Assembly: GCF_030936135.1 (NCBI RefSeq)
Contig: NC_082611.1
Span: 9,191,001-9,255,000 of the forward strand
Source: Gavia stellata
Lineage: Eukaryota; Chordata; Aves; Gaviiformes; Gaviidae
Length of the DNA stretch: 64,000 nucleotides
Direction of reading: 5' to 3'
Positions 41,679-52,900 of this stretch are shown here, piece after piece (the stretch's first letter is position 1; each line of letters begins with the position of its first letter). The notes under the pieces are model-generated. The model was not told where the DNA came from, made no database searches, and was given only the letters and a program-made list of their open reading frames with translations. The position numbers and the translations under genes were made by a program.

Positions 41679-44513
41679 CTCAAAAAAGCTGAGCAATGCA
41701 AAACGTAAACCTGTCTGGGACTCCTGGAACATCCACGGCCGGTCTACCAGAGCTTCTCTCAAAAGACACAGGAACATGTTATCTGTTTTAACATCAAAGC
41801 TGTAAGTCAATATGACTGGGTTGTAGGTTGGGTTGCATGTTCGGATATGCTGTGGAAAAAAAAGAAGTCTTTTCTGGAATTGGTGGGCAATGTTATGGAC
41901 CTGGCAGCATGCCCTGGAGGAGTGGTACAGAGCCCTTGAACAAATGCAGGCATGCTGGGCCTTGCACCATGGTCTTGTCACCTGACAGTATCACGGGCTC
42001 CACAGGCAATTTTGTGTGTCCTTGAGAGCTGTGCAAGAAGCACAGCTGTGATGAAGGAGCAAACTGAGAAAGTCTAGGAGGGAACAGCTGTAATTTTTCT
42101 TCATGCTCTCCCCTGTGCTTAAGAAGTGATTATCATTATTCATTCCCTGGTAGATGTTCAAGCGGGCAATAGGTGGCACTCCAGCACAACCCGCTACCGC
42201 CTCTTACTCCTAGCCAGACGCTTGGTAAAAGCATGGCTAAGGCAATGCTGACTGAAACAGGCCTCCAAGGCTGAAGTACTGGGAGACATGACTGGCAAGC
42301 AGCACATGTGCAGCATCCAGCAACACCTCTACTTTCTATTTTGGCCACACTTTCCCCTTTAAGCACCCCTCTGCCTATCCCAAATCTACAACTAATTTTG
42401 GTCCATTACTCTACAAATGCAAGTAAGCAGAGATAGCTGGGTCATCATGCAGAAAGAACTGCAAAAGGTTCATCCTCTAGGCAAAGTCCAATTTGGAAGT
42501 GTGTTTTAATGACATTTAAAGCAACAAATATTCTGAGTGAGACAAACTTGTATTTTATCACTTGACATCATGTTGTATTAGCACATGCACATTTAAAGAC
42601 TATTTACATTTCATCTTTCCTAAATAGGAAGGAGGCCATGTATTAACTCTCATTAAAATATATATTGATGACCAGACATTTATATGCTGCACATTAAGCC
42701 ACCAGAGTAGCCAATGATGATCTAGCATTCAAGAAGCATTTGTTAAACTAAGCAACAGTGGCTCACTTAGAATAAATGAAGTAATGAATGCCATAGTACA
42801 GTTGCAGAGTTTGAAATCCAAGCATGGTTCAAGACATCAATACTCACCTTGAAGCATACCAGTAGTTGACCAGAGCTGAAAGAATGACGTAACAAACACT
42901 CAGTACTCCAGAAACTCCCAGTGAAAGTGCACCCAGGCCACACAGCACACAAAGGAGGGCTATGCCACCTATGGCTATTACAACACCTATTAAAGAAGAT
43001 CAGTTTGTTATTTAAACAAGTTTATATACAATAAAACTCACAGAGCTGACATTCTACCACAACCCCAAATTCAAACCATTTGGGAAAACAGTCTGCAATC
43101 AACTAGCTAGCTGCTATAAAAGCTACATATGGTCAAGATAACTGGTTTAGCCATATCCTGGTGGCTGAGATTAAAAAGGGAAATAGGACTTCCCCTGTAT
43201 AAACTACAGTTAATCAGATTACTATTCTTGTATTAACAGTTTCACTACTGCTGAGACCTGAGGACTACATACAGAAATCCTCAATTGCTTGAACTGGAAA
43301 CTCCAGAAGGAAAAAGAAAAAAAGGAAAAGAAAAGATGTCATGCCTTAAAAGGGAATGAGTAAGTACATGCATGCATGCATACAATACCTTCCATAACTA
43401 TCACACTGATACAGGCCATTATAGCTGTTGTAACAACAAAAATCAGGAAAAATGCAACAGGAATAGCGGACACTGCAATAAACATCAGGAGTGATAAGGC
43501 AACAAAAGGATGGTCATCTAAATATTGGCCAACACGAGAATTCATAAATGCAACAACCTGTGGATGAAAGAAAAACATTTCAGATTTTGGTTTTATTTCT
43601 TGTCACAGATAACTTTTAGAGGTCAAGTCTGCAGCTTGAACAGAGGGCAGCTGTTGCCTCTATATTTCAAAAGCATGAGGACTTATTGCAAATTTAGATA
43701 ACTGCATAGCAAATATAATTCTACCAACAACAAACATGTTTCTCTTGGACTTCCAAGGTCCATTCTTGCACAAATTAAAAAACAAAACCAAAAAACCTAA
43801 CCCTGAAAACAAGTAAAAAAACAAATCACAGTTTACCTGCACAGATTTCAGTGGGGTCTCAACAGCTATGATTTTGATCGAGAGGACTGTATTTGTTAAG
43901 AAACAAAATACTGTAACATTTAAAAATGATGAAGATTTTTCTTTTTTCCATGCCTCAGTAACATCTGCAACCTGCTCATTTATTGAGCATAAGTACAGTG
44001 CAGGCATGTCTGTATCACAGAATTGTTAGAAATTTAATAATGTTACTGGTAGAAAAAAAAATTCTTTTAATAGAGGCAGTCATACCTATACAATGGAATT
44101 TTACTGTAGTAGAGACATTTCCCTTCCCTTAAGGAAACATGTATTGTAGTTTTAGTTCTTTTTATAGCAGCACAACCATTTTACTAAAATGCCACTCTAC
44201 TATCTCAAATGGTTATACCAGTAAAACACAGAAGTGCAGAACAGGCTTCCCTTTTTCTTGATTGCTGAAGATGTGGGAGGACAGCCCTTCCCACAGGCTC
44301 CTCAGTGTTCACTTAAAAAAGGGAGTGCCAATTTTCTCAAAAAAGTTTTTAAATTGCATTTAAATAAATTGGGGTGTGAATAGTCCAAGAGTTACAAAAG
44401 CAGTATCTTTATAATTATACAGAATTATAATCCAGACCCACATTTGAGTTGCTGTGGATGGACTGCACCATGGAGTGCCATTGCTTCTGCAGCTCTTGCA
44501 TTTCTTTAGACAT
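41519..44513 (-). CDS. LDAF1: LDAF1 / TMEM159 (promethin), lipid droplet assembly factor 1, four coding exons
   Basis: The coding exons are 44513-44442 (ATG 44513-44511, MSKEMQELQKQW), 43557-43389, 42986-42848 and 41678-41519. Phases 0,1,2 join into a 179-residue protein (human 161, as I recall). The short polar N-terminus is followed by VVAFMNSRVGQYLDDHPF, the best match to human, and then two hydrophobic hairpins: SLLMFIAVSAIPVAFFLIFV onward in exon 2, and VVIAIGGIALLCVLCGLGAL onward in exon 3. The C-terminus is polar. The family acts with seipin in the ER membrane where lipid droplets form and stays on the droplet surface (established knowledge). The gene is head-to-head with DNAH3 across a CpG island. 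The last exon is uncertain (see the separate entry); the first three are firm. Confidence 0.88.
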
Positions 44514-45239
44514 GTTGTAATCCTCAGCCACGATCGTGAATCTTCTGAACAACCAGTTCTCACTGAGCCATCCAATTTTCCTTAAAATTAAGGTACAATT
44601 AGTAACAGATTCATGCAGATGTTTTGTGAAAAGGAAATATTTCTTTTGCAAAAGCAGGCAATGTAGATGTCAGATGTTAATGTGATCCACAGAATGTAAA
44701 ACATTACTTTTACAAAAGTACATCTAATGTAGGGGGCTCATCCCTGAAAGCTCTTCCGAAACTCCCAAAGCCAAGTATCAAGATACAAGGTGACTCTCAC
44801 CTCCTTACTTTATAGCATTAACCCCGTATTAAACCCTGAGGGTGTTGATTTACCAGTAAAAAGGTCAATTCCATCCACATGGACAATTTATCGCTATAAG
44901 TGCTGGAAACTTGTAACACATTAATGAGACTTGGTTTTCTGAGTAGGCTCATGTTTGGACTTGAAACCATACCCTGTACAGCTTCAAAACTCTGCATATA
45001 AAGGCAAAACGCTTTCCAACGCTCTGAACATACTTCGTTGTGACAGTCTAAAGGCAACATCAGCTCAGAAATCTCCCTTCCCCCAACAAAAATGTAATCT
45101 GCTGTTGCTAGGGAGACCTTTACCGGGGGAAGATTAGAAGATGCCGTTTCCTGCTTGCAAACCTAAATAGTCACCGTGTCAGTATTACTATTTTATACTC
45201 TGCCTACACACACGGCCCCTCCCTTTGTTTACACAGTAT
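44514..45239 (-). other. LDAF1 5' UTR / intron segment
   Basis: This lies between the LDAF1 start codon exon and the CpG island. The frame is open upstream of the ATG but no acceptor is strong enough to fix the 5' edge of the exon; CTCAG and TTCAG candidates lie within about 60 bases. No repeat was seen. Confidence 0.4.
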
Positions 45240-46130
45240 TTTTACACAAAAGCGTCCGACTTCTTGCTCCTGGCAGCACCGGCCAGGAGACCGACCGGGG
45301 GGTGCTCCCGCCGGAGGACCCACCCCACCGAGCACGCTCGCTCTGAGGCGGGCAGCGCCCCAGCCCCGGGCGTTACCTTCACCGCCACGCCACCACCCGC
45401 GGCCTCCACCGGACACTTAAAGTCGAGGTCAGGCGCCGATTAATCACACCCCACCGTGCCGCTGCTGCCATACCGCCAGCGCCGAGACGCGCTGCCGCTG
45501 CCCGCCGCCGTTGCCCTGAAAGCGGGTCCGCGGGCAGCAGTAGCTCAAAGGCAGTGACCGGGCCGCAGGCCGCCACCGCGGCCTCCCCCCACCTGCAGCG
45601 CTGGGGCATAGCGCGGGTCTCCCCGCTGGGCTCCGCACCAAGCCGCGGTGCGGAGACAAGGGGGGGCGGGCGGAGGCCGCGCAGGGCTGAGGGGGCCTGT
45701 GCCGCCCCGCCGCGGGGCTCAGCGCTGGCGGCTGGGAGGCCACGTCGCGGCGGGCTGCGGGGCGCTGCCCGCCCGAGCCAAGGGAGGTAAGGGCGGCACG
45801 GCTCCCGCGCCCGCAGGGCTGCGCCGCGCAGCCGTCGCTGAGCCAGGGCGGTCCCTCTCACCTGCGGCTGCTGCCCGCCGGGCCGCAGCCCCTCTCGGCG
45901 GCTCCCTCTCCCGCCCTCCGGACGCAGCGCCCGGCGCGGCCCGGGCTGGGCCTGCCGGGGCTGAGGGAAGCGCCGCCGCCCTCCCGCCGCTGTCTCCTCC
46001 CCGCGGGGGCCGGCGGCGCGGCGGGCAGGGCCGGGCGCCTGGGGAGGCTGAAGAAGAGCGAGGGCCGGGGCAGGGCCAACCGCGGCGTGGCACAGGCACC
46101 GCAGTGGTGTTTTCAGCAGGGAAGTTTCCA
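45240..46130. promoter_or_regulatory. CpG island, candidate shared LDAF1/DNAH3 promoter
   Basis: This strongly GC- and CpG-rich block stands out from AT-rich surroundings; a weaker GC-rich shoulder runs to about 46.5 kb. It lies between the minus-strand LDAF1 and plus-strand DNAH3. Good minus-strand donors occur at 45377 (GTGAAG then GTAACG) and 45862 (CCGCAG then GTGAGA). A plus-strand donor lies at 45786 (GGGAG then GTAAGG). This is consistent with non-coding first exons leaving in both directions. Long open frames inside (for example 45379-46131) are explained by the lack of AT-rich stop codons. Confidence 0.7.
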
Positions 46131-49100
46131 CAGTCCAGCGGGGTGTTAGAGGCTCTTACTTATTTCCCTTTTGTGCCCTTTAGTGTCTGCCCTCCTGCCC
46201 TGCCCTTCAGCCCCCGGGCCCTGCCTCAGCCGCCCGGGTCAGGGCACCCTCAGGGAGCATCCCAGGGTTTTGCGTGGCTTTAGGACACGCAGCCTTGAGC
46301 TTTTTCGAATTAAGGGTAGACAATGAGGATATGTGTGGCAGCCGTGCAGTTCCTCCCTGCGGGAAGCGCAGGCGTGCAGAGGCACGCTCAGCCCCGGCAG
46401 ACGGGCCGCCGCAGGCCGGGGCGGGAGGAGCGGCTCAGGGCGGGTATTCGGTACCACAGAGCTGTGGCGCTGACCGCTGGCTTCTGAGCTGCACCGCACG
46501 ACTCCGTCTGCCAGGAATTGCTCAGATATTTGTCTATAATCCCACCAGCCCCAGCTAGAAGGGTTGCAGCCATTGGAGTGGGAGGCTACGAAGGCAGTTT
46601 TCCATGAATTGTGACTGTTGAGGCGGTCACGCCCTGTGGTGTAGTGGAATGGCAGCTGTGAAACACTTCAGCTGGCATAAACACCTTCCCCCTGTCTCTA
46701 ATTACTTGTTCCCGCACGTTTCCACCCTGTCCTGCTGCCTCCATGGGTGTTTGGGTGGCCATGTGGCAAACCTGTTTGGGGAGGTGCTCCACGTGAGCAA
46801 TAACTACTTTAAAAATTCAGCTGGATTTTCAGCAAGATCAGTGTATCCAACGGTGTCCCAGTACTTGTGCTGAGATTAGCAGGGCCTGTGCTGAGCAAGT
46901 GGCAGTGGAGTGGCAGGCAGATCACAGAATCACTAAGGTTGGAAAAGACCTGTAAGATCATCAAGACCAACCATCAACCAACCCCACCATGCCCATTAAA
47001 CCATGTCCCACAATGCCACGTCTACACGTTCCTTGAACACCTCCAGTGATGGTGACTCCACCACTTCCCTGGGCAGCTTATTCCAGTGTTTCACCACTCT
47101 CTCAGTAAAGAAATTTTTCCTAATATCCAGCCTGAACCTCTGCTGGCGCAACTTGAGGCCATTTCCTCTTGTCCTGTCGCTAGTTACATGGGAGAAGAGA
47201 CCAACACCCACCTCTCTGCAATCCCCTTTCAGGTAATTGTAGAGAGCGATAAGGTCTCCCCTCAGCCTCCTCTTCTGCAGACTAAACAACCCCAGCTCCC
47301 TCAGCCGCTCCTCATAAGACTTGTTCATCTCCGAAATGATGCTCGGTGAGGTGTGTTTCATGATGGTTTGGCCTAGCTGCTGTCCAGGGCCATCATGATG
47401 GTGTTACATGCAAGCATGAAGCTTCAGTGAATTCCCAGCTTTTGCTACATAGAATTTTTCATGTTGTAAATTAAAGTCAGAAATTAGTAAAATATTCGTG
47501 TTTCTCAGGACTGCTTTAATCACTCTTTTTGATTGGTGCCACCCATGGGAGTATTGCAAAACTTAACATTAATGGTTTCATGATTATTTTTTTAAAGGCA
47601 ACAAAATAAATAGCATGATTAATTTGGAGTGTACCGGTCTTACAATGCAAAGAGGGGTTTTATAAAATGTGGGGGTTTTAACGTATCAGACTGTGAGAGC
47701 TCTGTGTCTTTGAGGTGCTGATTTCAATGAGCTCTGCAGATACAAGGATCTGTGCAGATGGAGGATGTAAGAGAGATTTGCCTATTAATGCAAATTGGGA
47801 CCATGGACTCTAAAAGTCCAACACAAGATACCTGCAGGAAGAGGATTGTGAGGGCAAGTTTGTTTTGCTTGAACTGTTGAAGTGTTTATATCTCATATTA
47901 TTGAAGTGCATAGTGTATTGGTATTCCTAGTAGACTACTGCATGTAAAATTAAATTTCAGTTTGTTGCTTTATATAATTTTTTTTTAAAGTGAGCATAGG
48001 GAAAAACTAACTCGTAGAATTATAGTGTGACATAATCCAGTGATAATGACACTATAAAGTTTAATGCGTCCACCGACTTTAGAAGTATATCGGAGATTTT
48101 AAATTTCTGGCTGTTTTCGAAATACGCTGTAGCTGTGGTTTTGGAGATAGTCTTGTACATTTTAGTAGATTATTTTCCTGCTATGCATAATTATTTCTTC
48201 TGCTAAAAATTCACATATAATCTCTTTCTATGTAAAATAACTTTTTAATGTTTCCCAAGCAGCGCAAGTAATTCATTTAACTTCAAAGGACATGCATATA
48301 TATGCATCCGAGTTGTTGCGCACAGAGCAACAGTAGTTACTATAACTGTTGCTTAATTGAGCTTGTATTCGTGCCAGCATCAGCTCGAGTTAGCAGGAAA
48401 ATACTCATGTTGCAAATGAGCACTGAAGCATTTGGAGAGTTACCACACACGCTAGCCGAGGAATTGCCAGCTCCAGCATTAGCAGAGTTCTTCACCAGGG
48501 TTCTTTACCCCACACGTTTGGCTTGTGTTTAAAGAGCAGCTTAGTTTGTGGTAGGAACTTTCACGTCTGGCCAGGCAGGAACAATGTTCCTTTTGTATCT
48601 GGTATTAGGTCAAGATATAAGGAAAACAGTGCTGTTAAATCAGGGATATCAGCCATTCTCACAGTTTAGAGAAAATAGGATGAAAAACAGCATCCAGAGA
48701 TGGTGGGAAAATTAAAATGGAAGGCTTGCTGTGTTGGCAGAACGTGTACAAGGCCTCTCTTGAGGGTCAGTGTAAGGAGACTGTGCTAGATTTAATGTCA
48801 GATGGTAATAATTCCCGTTTGTGAAGAAATTTGATGGAGGACTCTTTCAGGACATAGTGACGACTGTGGGTGGGCGGCAAATGCATACAAGCAGACTTAG
48901 AGGAATTGGGAGTACAAGTATCCCACCTGCTGTCTTTGGATCTTCAGGGAGTTTGATTCTGAATGGTGGAAAAGTGGTGGAGATGTTTGGGTTCAAGATT
49001 TTGAATCTTTAATATCTTTTTTTTTCTAGTTCTTCCTAAAAAATTGGGGTTTATATAGCCTTTATTGTTCTGGAAGCTCCCCTGCTGTGCGCAGTGTTTT

Positions 49101-49880
49101 CATACAAATGTCAGAGTATCTCAGATGTCTTAGGACTATGTTTTTAGTAGCTTTCGGAGGTAAAGTGAACCTGTACAGTTGCTTATTGGTTCCAGAACTG
49201 AATCTCCCTGACTACAGCTTGGCTCAACACTGTGCTGAAAGGGGCTGTTTTTTCTCCGCTTGGGGAAGAGAGGGAGGAGGGAATTCCTGTCTCCAAGCAC
49301 CAGCTATGCTGTAACTGGGGCAACGAAGCTGAGGGCTGAAAGGCAGAGTGTCAGAGAAGTTTACCAAACTGGAACAGGCAGAGGGACTGGTAACAAGGGC
49401 GTCTGCAGGTAGTACCTGCTTTTAACCTTGCTCGCTCAGGCACTCTGTGTGTAAGGCATGCTGGACATCTCTCTCTTTCTCTTTTCCCATTCCTTTTGAC
49501 ATGTGCTTATTTCTCATGGCAATTAATGTGTGGCTCCGTCTGCTCTAAACCACAATTAAGGGCCCAGAGTCCCTGGGACCTTAGAAGAAAACAGGCAGTG
49601 TGAAGGAAACTGGTTTTGGAGGAAGTGGAAAGAGCAGGGTGGAAAAAGTCTTGCTTGAAAGGTGTCTGGAGAGAGTTAAAAAAGATTAAGGTGAAAAGTG
49701 AGCTTGAAGAGGAATGGAGAAAAAGAGTGTGTGGTTTGGAGGGGAAGAAAGCTTAGTGTTGTAAACAAGGAAGAAGGGAGCTGGGGGAGAGATTTTTCTT
49801 CTTCCTGGCAGTTGAGATAGGAAGCTGATTGTTTGGACACCTTGTGTAGTACCTGAAATGAGTCTCTCATTCTTTTCCAG
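46131..49880. other. DNAH3 5' region / first intron, apart from the CR1
   Basis: GC content falls off after 46.5 kb. The start-codon exon of DNAH3 should lie in or near this stretch (or at 49858), but no exon could be proved. A purine-rich or G-rich section covers about 49.6-49.8 kb. Frames at 48302-48532 and 49087-49314 have no support. Confidence 0.4.
46923..47345 (-). mobile_element. CR1 LINE, 5'-truncated 3' fragment
   Basis: Read on the minus strand this is the 3' end of an avian CR1 retroposon. It contains the C-terminal part of the ORF2 protein ([20 protein letters not shown], then [50 protein letters not shown]) and then a short 3' UTR ending in the family's ATTCTGTGAT tail at 46923. 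About 120 codons remain open, with no stop in the recognised part. The 5' boundary is approximate (47330-47361). It sits 5' of, or in an early intron of, DNAH3, in opposite orientation. Confidence 0.93.
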
Positions 49881-49987
49881 TGCATGTAATGACAAGGATG
49901 CTTATGTTGAGGGGGAGGACCAAAAACTTCTAAGCAAACAAAAAACAAAGCAAAATGAAGCCAACACAGAGCCCGAGGCTCCTGAGG
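49858..49987 (+). CDS. DNAH3: First recognised DNAH3 exon; possible start at 49858
   Basis: The frame (CNDKDAYVEGEDQKLL to PEAPE) joins with phase 1 to 50419-50441. A good acceptor (CATTCTTTTCCAG) ends at 49880 and would make this an internal exon starting in phase 2. Alternatively ATG 49858, in frame and with G at -3, could be the start codon of a first exon (MSLSFFSSACND). No in-frame Met lies in this exon or the next two. The plus donor at 45786 in the CpG island is also phase-compatible, but its frame contains no ATG. Confidence 0.6.
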
Positions 49988-52900
49988 GTAAGTTCTTTCT
50001 GCATTACTGTGAAAGATTTGTAACTTTTTCAAAACTTCAGATTAAATTGGCCATTACTGGTGGCTAGTGGTTTGACATTGGAAGAACTCTTACTTGGAAA
50101 CACTCATTCTTGTTGAATGTTCTTTGGACCTAAGCATTTATAATATACTTATTAAGAATTCCTTTGCTCAGGTATTTTACTTTTTGAAAGGTTAGGTGGC
50201 ATATAAATCAAGAGTTTCTTTAGAATGAACAATGGCTTCCTTAATAACTCTTGTACCTTTAAGAATGAACAAATCTCCTAAAAAACTGCATGGTTTATTC
50301 ATTTTTAAAGTACCCTAAGGCCCAATCCTTTAGTCATTAATCAAGAACAATTCATTCTGTCTTTAGTGAAATATGCCTGGCAGGGATAATGTCTTGATTT
50401 CTGTGTGTCTGTGTGCAGGCACGCTGGGGAATACCAAGGAGGTAAATCAGATCAGTCCTTTCTCAAATTTTATTTCTACATGGACTCTACTTTCATACTG
50501 AGGAGGGCACAATTTTGTCTGCTAGAAAACTAGGTTTGGGCAGCCTAGTTCTCCAGTTATATATCAGAAAGCAATAACCACTTGCTAAAAATATATTAAA
50601 ATTTTGTAAAAAATGATTATATTACAACATAATTGTATTGGGTAATAACTTCCTCTTTCATGGTGATTTAATTCACTGGTGTTCAGATACTACATACTTC
50701 TACCTCCTTTTTCTGATAGTCACACTATGTATTTGGGAATTTGTTCCTCATGAATCTCCTAAACAAATTTGATTTAGGAAACTCAGAGCAGAGTAGGGGC
50801 GAGGTTTTGGACTATACTAAGAAAGTTGCCATTCAAAAACATCTTGTGAGGCTAAATAATTCTGAGAAAATATCCTTAGAGAACTTTGTATGGAGTCCTG
50901 GAAGGCCACCTCAAAGTATTGTTGTGTTGAGGAGATGGAACGTAGTCCTAAGTTGTATTAGGTATTCTGACATTTGTCTTAAAACACTTTGCAGAGTCCT
51001 TGTGAGCAATCTGTTCTTCCAGTGACATCCTGGCAATATAGCTTCTTCTGGAACTGTGTCATTATAGACATGAAAAAATCTAGTGGTTTTTTTTTCTCGC
51101 CAGTGATGCCCTGCATTTCTGTTCTGCAGTTCACACAACTTGGACTGTTTCACTGTCAATTTGGCAGTCTGCTAGCCTTTAATATTTTAATATCCAGTGT
51201 TTATACCATTACAAACTCCACACAATGTGTGGAGTTTTTAGTATAACTAAAAATACTTTAAAAAATTTGTATTGTTTTCAGTGATATAAAAATGTTGTTT
51301 GGGGTTTTTTTATCTGATATTTATTGGTGATTAGAAGCTTTATCAAATGACTACAAAGAACAGTGCTGAATGTCTGTTTCCTTAGAATTAGAAAAATTGC
51401 AATATGTCATTTTCAGTGAAAACTGAAAGTTTCTGTTCTTTCTGAATGAATATTTTTCAAAACAGTGTATTTCAAAAATGTCTTTGAAGTTGTTTGTCAT
51501 TTTTCTCTAGTCACAAAACGATTCTGTGTATAACACGAGTCATACAAAACAGTTACCGGAGTTACCGCCCCTACCTGCTTCTGCTTCAGCTGCACCTTCA
51601 GAATTGTATCAGGTACGTGCTCTCTTCCCTTGTGTCAGGGTATACATTAAATTACATGTGCTAGCATGATTGCAGGCATCATATATTACCATGCATTAGG
51701 CAGATGAAGTAAAGTTAGGAAAAACTATTTAAATTACTAAGTTAAAGTACTAAGCAAATTGTCAGGTACCTGATTAGAGCTGCTTTTATTTAGAAAAGTG
51801 TTGTTACAACTTCTGTTATGATTTGGCTATTAAACCTTGGCAGTTTAAGTCTGTTCTTTAAATTTATAGTTAATTATTCGCTGTTAAATTTTGGATTAAA
51901 TATTTTGAGTTTAAGTTTCTGGGGAAGGAAGCAAATAGTAAAAATATTTTTCTTCCAAACAAGTTGAGATTTCCCCCTCTACCCCAATACTTTATGGCAG
52001 AGCACCAAAAAAAAAAAAAAAAAAAGTTATACTGCTGTTCCAAAACCAGCTGAGAGCTTGACAGGTGCAGCATTGATCAGAATGGATAGCTTGTACAGCT
52101 GCACAACTACAACCTATGCTGTGTGACACAAATAAAAATTACGTGTGACAGCACTTAAGAGGAGGAAGAAGAGAGGGGTGGCTTTCTCTACCATAAGTGC
52201 TTCACGGTTGCTCATTTGGCTCATTTGTGTCAGCACTTCAGTTCATCTAAGATGTTTTTCTTTAGAAAGATATTGTTTGTGAAGAAATTGAAGGTAGTTT
52301 CTAATTGAAAATGGGTTATTTTGGCCTTTGTTTGAAAACAGAAATTTAAAGTGAAACATATACTCTAAAATAATGGTAAAAAAGTGAATGTGTTAAGGGT
52401 TTATATAAGGCATGGGAGCTGATTTAGCCAGTCCTGAAATTTTTGTGTCGCATAAGCAGTAGATTTTTGCCAGGTGACTTTCTTTCTTCTTCTCCAGAAA
52501 CAGCTGTTCCTCTCTGACCAATGTTTTGCCCAAGGGGTTCCCATGGGCATGGGAAGAAAGAATATAGTTTGCAAACTGGGCTTAATTAAGAGAGGAGATA
52601 AGAATTCAGAGTTTATGCTGACTTCAGCTGTTCCTAAAGATACAGAGTGATTTTCTGGGGAAAATCTCCAAATACCTGAATTGTTTTTAATTCTTGCATC
52701 AGTTTCTTCCCCAAAACTGTAATGCAGGGACCTACTCACCTGTCTAGTGTGTGCAGTGGAAGAAATTGAACTGAAAAGATCCTATGAACTTTCAGAAGCT
52801 AATTTAAGGAGTGTGATTGCAGCAGTAGTGTGAATGCCTTTTTCTTTGCTGATAAGATTAGCCCTGTCAGTCAGAAGAAAAATGCAAGGCAGATGTAATA

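Noticed and set aside
45379-46283. Long overlapping open frames (up to 250 codons) on both strands
   Set aside because: They lie in the CpG island, where stop codons are rare. Composition is Ala/Arg/Pro/Gly repeats on every frame, with no domain.
46996-47361. 121-codon minus-strand frame as a host gene
   Set aside because: It is the CR1 LINE ORF2 C-terminus, not a host gene.
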